Assembly: GCA_964519835.1 (NCBI GenBank)
Contig: CAZFLD010000062.1
Location: forward strand, 1 to 25,852
Source of the DNA: CAZFLD01 sp964519835
GTDB taxonomy: Bacteria; Spirochaetota; Spirochaetia; DSM-27196; CAZFLD01
DNA: 25,852 nucleotides
Direction of reading: 5' to 3'
The translations under genes were made by a program, and so were the position numbers. Position 1 is the first letter of the stretch; every line of letters starts with the position of its first letter. The notes under the pieces were generated by a model, which worked only from the letters and a program-made list of their open reading frames with translations, ran no database searches and was not told the origin of the DNA. Below, piece by piece: positions 22,098 to 25,852 of the stretch.

Positions 22098-23204
22098 CTA
22101 CGGCACGGGCACCATCCAGGAATGCCGGTCCTCCACGACGCCGTACTGAATACCTTTGAGCTCGTGCAAAAGGCGTGTGGTGAGCTCACCCATGTTTCCG
22201 CCGTTGTATTGAATCGTGACGTCGTTGTGGGTGATCGATTCCAGATACGAGACGCCGGCCGCGGTTCCCGTCACAAAGACCTCTACGGACTCATTCATCG
22301 CCTCATCAATTGTTATCGGCCGCTCCTGAGTGGTTACGCCAAAGTCCCGGGCAAGCTGCAGCACGCTTTTTCGGTTGATTCCTGGAAGCACCCTGTCACC
22401 GAGCTCGGGAGTTACCAGAGTTCCGTCCCTCAAGTAGAAAAAGATGTTGCAGGATGAACCCTCTTCCACGTATCGATGTTCGACCGAATCGAGGAAGATG
22501 GCCTCCATATAGCCGTGCTGCTGTACTCTCTTCTTCTCGAGTATAGGAATGACATAGTTGGCGGTGCACTTGATCCATCCGGTACCGCCCGGCGTTGCGC
22601 GAACCTTATCCGTAGTAATTGCCTTGCAGGAGGCGTCGGGGTCGAAGTACGAGCCGACTTCGGTTGCGACAATCACTACCGACGGTGATACCGACAGATT
22701 AAGGCCGATGCCGCCCTCGGCCCAGGCAAAGGGCCTGAGGTAGGCGGAGTGTGCGTTGCGAAAGTTATCTGCTTCCCAGCCCGTGTCGTAGCGAGGGTAG
22801 AATCCCAGACCCCGGTTGCGATGCATCATCTCGACATTTGCCCCGACAAAGCTGTCCTCGGGAAAGCCCGGCATCATTAATCCTTCCATCGATCGCCGCA
22901 TACGTTTCCCGTTTTCGTCCGGCCGAAATAGCTTGAGACTCCCGTCCTGCTGTGGAAATGCTTTTAGCCCCTCGAAACAACCAAGTCCGTACTGCGAGGT
23001 GAAATTGACCAGGGGGAGCTCCGGAAATGAATTGCGGGAGCTGACGAGTCGGGCCCGTTGGTCCGCGTCCATTTCCGCTTCCTCGGCCGGCGATTTGTGC
23101 GGCTTCTCGACGAAGTGCTCGTCCCACCGCACGCCGCCTTCGAAAAGGATGGCGTGAGCCTCGTATACCCAGGGGTACACCGATAGGTTAAATGCGCTGG
23201 CCAT
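22098..23204 (-). CDS. ilvE: Branched-chain amino-acid aminotransferase
   Basis: A 368-residue class IV PLP aminotransferase that performs the last step of valine, leucine and isoleucine synthesis, or the first of their breakdown, using glutamate/2-oxoglutarate. The PLP lysine is K212 in GGTGWIKCTANYVIP. Other features are QYGLGCFEGLKAF, KLFRPDENGKRM, AIFLDSVEHRYVEEGSSCNIFF (quoted in part as EEGSSCNIFF), VLPGINRKSVLQLARDFG and VFVTGTAAGVSYLESI. Length and motif style fit the longer, eukaryote-like BCAT group rather than E. coli IlvE (about 309 aa). ATG 23204 has AAGGAGA upstream. It diverges from manC across about 70 nt and converges on flcA. Confidence 0.93.
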   Translation of the reverse strand: MASAFNLSVYPWVYEAHAILFEGGVRWDEHFVEKPHKSPAEEAEMDADQRARLVSSRNSFPELPLVNFTSQYGLGCFEGLKAFPQQDGSLKLFRPDENGKRMRRSMEGLMMPGFPEDSFVGANVEMMHRNRGLGFYPRYDTGWEADNFRNAHSAYLRPFAWAEGGIGLNLSVSPSVVIVATEVGSYFDPDASCKAITTDKVRATPGGTGWIKCTANYVIPILEKKRVQQHGYMEAIFLDSVEHRYVEEGSSCNIFFYLRDGTLVTPELGDRVLPGINRKSVLQLARDFGVTTQERPITIDEAMNESVEVFVTGTAAGVSYLESITHNDVTIQYNGGNMGELTTRLLHELKGIQYGVVEDRHSWMVPVP

Positions 23205-23262
23205 TGCTGTCTCCTTGTTCCTTCGACCTTAGCTCGAACCAAGCTGCAAAGCAAGCAGATCC

Positions 23263-23271
23263 TGTTATACT
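23263..23271 (+). promoter_or_regulatory. Extended -10 promoter of manC
   Basis: TG at 23263-23264, one base, then TATACT at 23266-23271 form an extended -10 element. No good -35 is seen (CTGCAA at 23244-23249 is the best). The expected +1 is about 23278, range 23276-23280, which lies past the ATG at 23274 and at or just before the ATG at 23280. Confidence 0.5.
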
Positions 23272-23279
23272 CTATGCTT

Positions 23280-24362
23280 ATGCAGAGCAACGCGATTATC
23301 CTGGCCGGTGGTTCCGGCACGCGATTGTGGCCGGCATCTACGCAGAGCCGACCAAAGCAGTTTATGGTGTTCGAGGCTCCGGACGGCACGCAACGATCTT
23401 TGTTGGAGCAGACGGTCCTTCGCGCTGCCGCGGCCGTTTCCGGCGTGATCCTGATCGTGACCCACAAATCGCAGGTGCCCGACACCCGCACCGTTGTCGG
23501 CGGCCTCGACACGTCCACTGCGGCTCGCCTCCGGATCCTCGCGGAGCCCGAAGCCAAAAACACCGCGCCGGCGATCGCATTGGCGGCCCAGTTCCTCAAC
23601 GCGGAGGGCCACAACGCTGAACCCGCCCTTGTCTTGGCGGCCGACCACATTATTCCGGACATCGCCGCCTTTGCCGATGCGGCGAATCAGGCCGCCACGC
23701 TCGCGGAATCCGGGGTACTTGTGACCTTTGGTATACAACCGACCCGGCCCGACACGGGCTTTGGCTACATAGAAGTCGGTGAGCCGCTCTCCGGCGCCGG
23801 TGGCGCGCTTGGTGGGGCACAGAACACCCTCGGCGGTTACCACGTTGCGGCCTTTCGCGAGAAACCGGACCAAGCAACCGCGGAAGAGTACCTGGCGTCC
23901 GGCCGATTCAAGTGGAACTCGGGAATGTTTTGCTTCACGCCGGAGCTATTTTCGGCCGAGCTCGCAACCCACGCACCCGAGGTGGCCGGGGCAGTTGAAC
24001 GCGTCGACGTGGACGATGATAAGGCCTTAGCGGCCGCCTATGGAGATGTAGCAAGAATCTCGGTTGATTACGCGGTTTTCGAGCGCACAACAAAAGCGGC
24101 CGTGCTTCCGGTCGATTTTGTCTGGAGCGATGTAGGAAGCTGGGACGAGGCCGCCCGGTTCCCGGGTGCCGGCGAGGTGTTTGCCGTGGAATCCGACAAC
24201 AACTTTGTGTTCGCCGATGTTCCGGTCGCCCTCTGCGGAGTGGAAGACCTCATTGTCGTAAAACAGGCCGGTCGTCTTTTGGTCTGTCGTAAAGGGAAAA
24301 GTCAGCTGGTCAAAGAGCTGGTAGGGCAACTACAGCAGCTCGGCCGCACGGATCTGTTGTAG
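23280..24362 (+). CDS. manC: Mannose-1-phosphate guanylyltransferase
   Basis: A 360-residue nucleotidyltransferase making GDP-mannose from mannose-1-phosphate and GTP, for surface glycans. It opens with the signature AIILAGGSGTRLWPAS, with nucleotide loop GGSGTR at 10-15 and RPKQF just after. Later motifs are EPEAKNTAPAIALAAQ, LAADHII, GFGYIEVG, FREKPD, KWNSGMF, and SVDYAVFERTTKAAVLPVDF followed by WSDVGSW. It is the short form without the fused phosphomannose isomerase domain. Two in-frame ATGs (23274 and 23280) are possible. I chose 23280 because the extended -10 box places transcription start beyond 23274. There is no Shine-Dalgarno for either. A GC-rich gap without genes separates it from the convergent gene at 24481. 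Confidence 0.92.
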   Translation: MQSNAIILAGGSGTRLWPASTQSRPKQFMVFEAPDGTQRSLLEQTVLRAAAAVSGVILIVTHKSQVPDTRTVVGGLDTSTAARLRILAEPEAKNTAPAIALAAQFLNAEGHNAEPALVLAADHIIPDIAAFADAANQAATLAESGVLVTFGIQPTRPDTGFGYIEVGEPLSGAGGALGGAQNTLGGYHVAAFREKPDQATAEEYLASGRFKWNSGMFCFTPELFSAELATHAPEVAGAVERVDVDDDKALAAAYGDVARISVDYAVFERTTKAAVLPVDFVWSDVGSWDEAARFPGAGEVFAVESDNNFVFADVPVALCGVEDLIVVKQAGRLLVCRKGKSQLVKELVGQLQQLGRTDLL

Positions 24363-24438
24363 GCTGCAGGCCTCAAAGCCGGCCCAACTCATCAACGCCG
24401 CGTACCATCGCCGGAAACGGCCCGCAATACTTTCTCAC

Positions 24439-24477
24439 GCCGGCATAAGGCCACCATGGGCCGCGCGACCCGCCGGC
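24439..24477. other. GC-rich inverted-repeat cluster in convergent gap
   Basis: GCCGGC occurs at 24439-24444 and again at 24472-24477; being self-complementary, the copies can pair. Between them GGCC, a 6-nt loop and GGCC can form an inner stem. It sits in the 118-nt gap between converging genes. No T run follows on either strand, so terminator function is only a possibility. Confidence 0.25.
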
Positions 24478-24480
24478 CGA

Positions 24481-25410
24481 TTAGCCGGGAATAAGTCGCT
24501 CGAGCGCCCGCGCCGACGCAGTAGCAAACTGTCTGGTCAGGGGGGCGGCCTGTTTCCCGGCAACTGCCTCGAGTCGCTCGCGCTCGTGGTTTATGGCTTT
24601 GCGCAGCTCATCTCCGCGGTCCGAAAGGTCCACCAGGGTCTCGCGCGGCCGGAACTGCTCCGTGCGCACAAATGCAACGCTGCTTCGAAACTCCAGAAAA
24701 AGCTGGGCCTGGTCCATGTAGACTTTGGCAAGTGGCTTGAGATCGTATTTGAGGAGCGGATTGCGTACCTCTCGTGGCTCGGCGGCCACATCCTCCCGGA
24801 CAATCGCCTGGTAGTTGCGCCGAATGCTTGCGTAAATCTCCCCGAAGGTTGTCTGGGAGTTCTTGACTATCTGGGCGGCCTTGTCCCGCGGCGCGTTGTG
24901 GGTGAGTTTTCGGAGTGTCTCCATCTCGTTTTTGTACTTGGACACCTGCATCAGGATGTTTTTGACCTCCGGACGCTCCTTGAAGCCGGACTCCTCTTTA
25001 GCCCTGGATTGGATTTCGGAGATGATCTCTTTAATATCGTCGGTCGTTTGATCCTCCACCGGGGCCTCGTCGGCACGAATATCCTTTGCCTCGATGGTGC
25101 CGATGGATATAAGTCGCTCGATAAGCGCAACCATGATGATTCGAGAGAACGCGGACTCAATGTGGGAAAGGTCTTCATGCTCGAGACTGCGGAACCTGGC
25201 CTCTTCGAGCCGGGAAAGAATAGGAGTAAGGGCGTGGGTCTTGTACTCGAGCGTCCCTTCCTCGGTGGAATCCCGGAGCGCTTCGGTTATCTCGCTTATG
25301 TCGGGCCATGATAGTTGAAGCACGCCGACGAGGTCGTCCGGCGATTTGGACGCTTCGCGCACCTCAAACCAGTCGCCCGCCACTTTTCGCGCCAAGGCGT
25401 TTAGTGCCAT
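24481..25410 (-). CDS. Hypothetical 309-residue helical cytoplasmic protein
   Basis: A soluble, highly charged protein predicted to be almost wholly alpha-helical, with no signal peptide or membrane segment. Notable stretches are the N-terminal MALNALARKVAGDWFEVREA, a region LSWPDISEITEALRDS, a central HIESAFSRIIMVALIERLI helix, and coiled-coil-like stretches around residues 125-185. A more basic C-terminal third ends in ASARALERLIPG. I recognise no family or catalytic motif. It begins at ATG 25410 with AAGG close upstream and converges on manC. The codon use resembles its neighbours, and the clean ORF with few competing frames supports a real gene. Confidence 0.7.
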   Translation of the reverse strand: MALNALARKVAGDWFEVREASKSPDDLVGVLQLSWPDISEITEALRDSTEEGTLEYKTHALTPILSRLEEARFRSLEHEDLSHIESAFSRIIMVALIERLISIGTIEAKDIRADEAPVEDQTTDDIKEIISEIQSRAKEESGFKERPEVKNILMQVSKYKNEMETLRKLTHNAPRDKAAQIVKNSQTTFGEIYASIRRNYQAIVREDVAAEPREVRNPLLKYDLKPLAKVYMDQAQLFLEFRSSVAFVRTEQFRPRETLVDLSDRGDELRKAINHERERLEAVAGKQAAPLTRQFATASARALERLIPG

Positions 25411-25573
25411 ATCCTTACTCTGCCTCGCTCATGGATCGTCGTCCGAAAATCCGTCGCATGATTACACAAGATCCGTTTGAAACGCGACCGGAACATTCAG
25501 CTAATAATACCAAATCGTCGGCGATGCGTGGTGTTTTTTGCGATTATTGTCCTGTTGGCCCCTTCTGAAAAGC

Positions 25574-25602
25574 TTGACACCCACTAGGGCCGTTGCTATA
25601 CT
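25574..25602 (+). promoter_or_regulatory. Strong sigma70-type promoter for the secreted-protein gene at 25680
   Basis: TTGACA at 25574-25579 (perfect), a 17-nt spacer, and TATACT at 25597-25602 preceded by TGC, an extended -10. This is the best promoter in the window. The predicted start is near 25609, with a leader of about 71 nt. Confidence 0.8.
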
Positions 25603-25623
25603 GGCGCAAAATCCTAGGAATAG

Positions 25624-25658
25624 TGGGGACTCAAATGGAATCGTTGATTTCATCCCCA
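25624..25658 (+). promoter_or_regulatory. Leader hairpin upstream of the secreted-protein gene
   Basis: TGGGGA (25624-25629) pairs with TCCCCA (25653-25658), and within it AAAT (25633-25636) can pair with ATTT (25647-25650). The hairpin lies in the transcribed leader and ends 8 nt before the Shine-Dalgarno AGGAGG (25667-25672). It could stabilise the mRNA or control translation. Confidence 0.35.
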
Positions 25659-25679
25659 AATCTTCAAGGAGGACACCCA

Positions 25680-25852
25680 ATGAGAAAACTAGCTCTCCTG
25701 CTCGCGTTTTTGATGATTGGCTCCTTCGTTTTCGCACAAGATGAAGAAAGCGAAGAGATGACCATGCCGACAATGGAAGAGGCCAATCAGGCAATCGCCG
25801 ACCTCGAGGCTCTTAAGGCCCAAGTTGGTAGCGCCAACCTGGTTCCGAGCTT
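25680..25852 (+). CDS. Secreted protein, N-terminal fragment (cut by window end)
   Basis: Only the first 57 codons are in view. Residues 1-19 form a clear signal peptide (MRKLALLLAFLMIGSFVFA, then QDEES). The mature part starts acidic and continues into a helix (MEEANQAIADLEALKAQVG). The ATG at 25680 has a perfect AGGAGG 7 nt upstream. An in-frame ATG at 25635 lies inside the leader hairpin and has no ribosome-binding site. Strong promoter, strong ribosome-binding site and signal peptide suggest an abundant envelope or periplasmic protein. An outer-layer flagellar or porin-like protein would fit a spirochaete, but the fragment is too short to say. Confidence 0.75.
   Translation, partial: MRKLALLLAFLMIGSFVFAQDEESEEMTMPTMEEANQAIADLEALKAQVGSANLVPS

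Noticed and set aside
1..25852. tRNA, rRNA, mobile elements or prophage genes
   Set aside because: No cloverleaf-like, rRNA-like, transposase or integrase sequence was recognised by eye on either strand; a tRNA-scanning program was not available to confirm.

Overview
The window reads as a chromosomal segment of a GC-rich free-living spirochaete. The main clue is the large membrane-anchored TPR protein at 18503-22015, which resembles the periplasmic flagellar collar protein FlcA known from spirochaetes. The organism call is inference from gene content, since no rRNA or other direct marker is present. A run of 100 N at 18952-19051 shows this is a draft scaffold.

Region 1 (1-7831, + strand): a UVR-motif protein, then a tightly packed series of a LolA-like carrier, a RodZ-like membrane HTH protein, rimO, a PcrA/UvrD helicase, a 344-aa protein with a weak class III aminotransferase-like N-terminus, and a small three-helix membrane protein. 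From rodZ-like onward, stops and starts touch or overlap by 4-8 nt, so they are probably one translationally coupled operon. Region 2 (7691-10059): a single-cluster ferredoxin on the minus strand, a small two-helix membrane protein, then rplM-rpsI-recX. recX has no usable in-frame start after rpsI and may carry a one-base frameshift.

Region 3 (10071-11400): an HTH-receiver protein, a stand-alone receiver and acylphosphatase, joined by 4-nt overlaps behind an AT-rich promoter with phased repeats. Region 4 (11404-16970): enolase on the minus strand, diverging from proS. The proS promoter places the predicted transcription start on the A of the ATG, so the mRNA is probably leaderless. proS is followed by a UPF0158-like/GNAT fusion and an orphan solute-binding lipoprotein, ending in a candidate terminator.

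Region 5 (17027-22015): on the minus strand, a secreted protein with two glycogen-binding/early-set-like domains, followed by a HAD phosphatase whose catalytic motif lies upstream of every canonical start. Diverging from these is the flcA-like gene. Its cytoplasmic part is about 500 residues of almost purely acidic repeats, and the assembly gap falls inside a 12-nt DEES repeat. Region 6 (22098-25852): ilvE (minus), mannose-1-phosphate guanylyltransferase (+), an unrecognised 309-aa alpha-helical protein (minus), and the start of a secreted protein behind the strongest promoter in the window, cut off by the window end.

No tRNA, rRNA, CRISPR array, transposase, integrase or phage gene was recognised. 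The window is mostly housekeeping. Its unusual points are the acidic repeat domain, the candidate leaderless or non-canonical starts, the HTH-receiver pair with its operator-like repeats, and several lineage-specific hypothetical proteins. No gene-free stretch exceeds about 300 bases. The longest, 25411-25679, holds a strong promoter and a leader hairpin.
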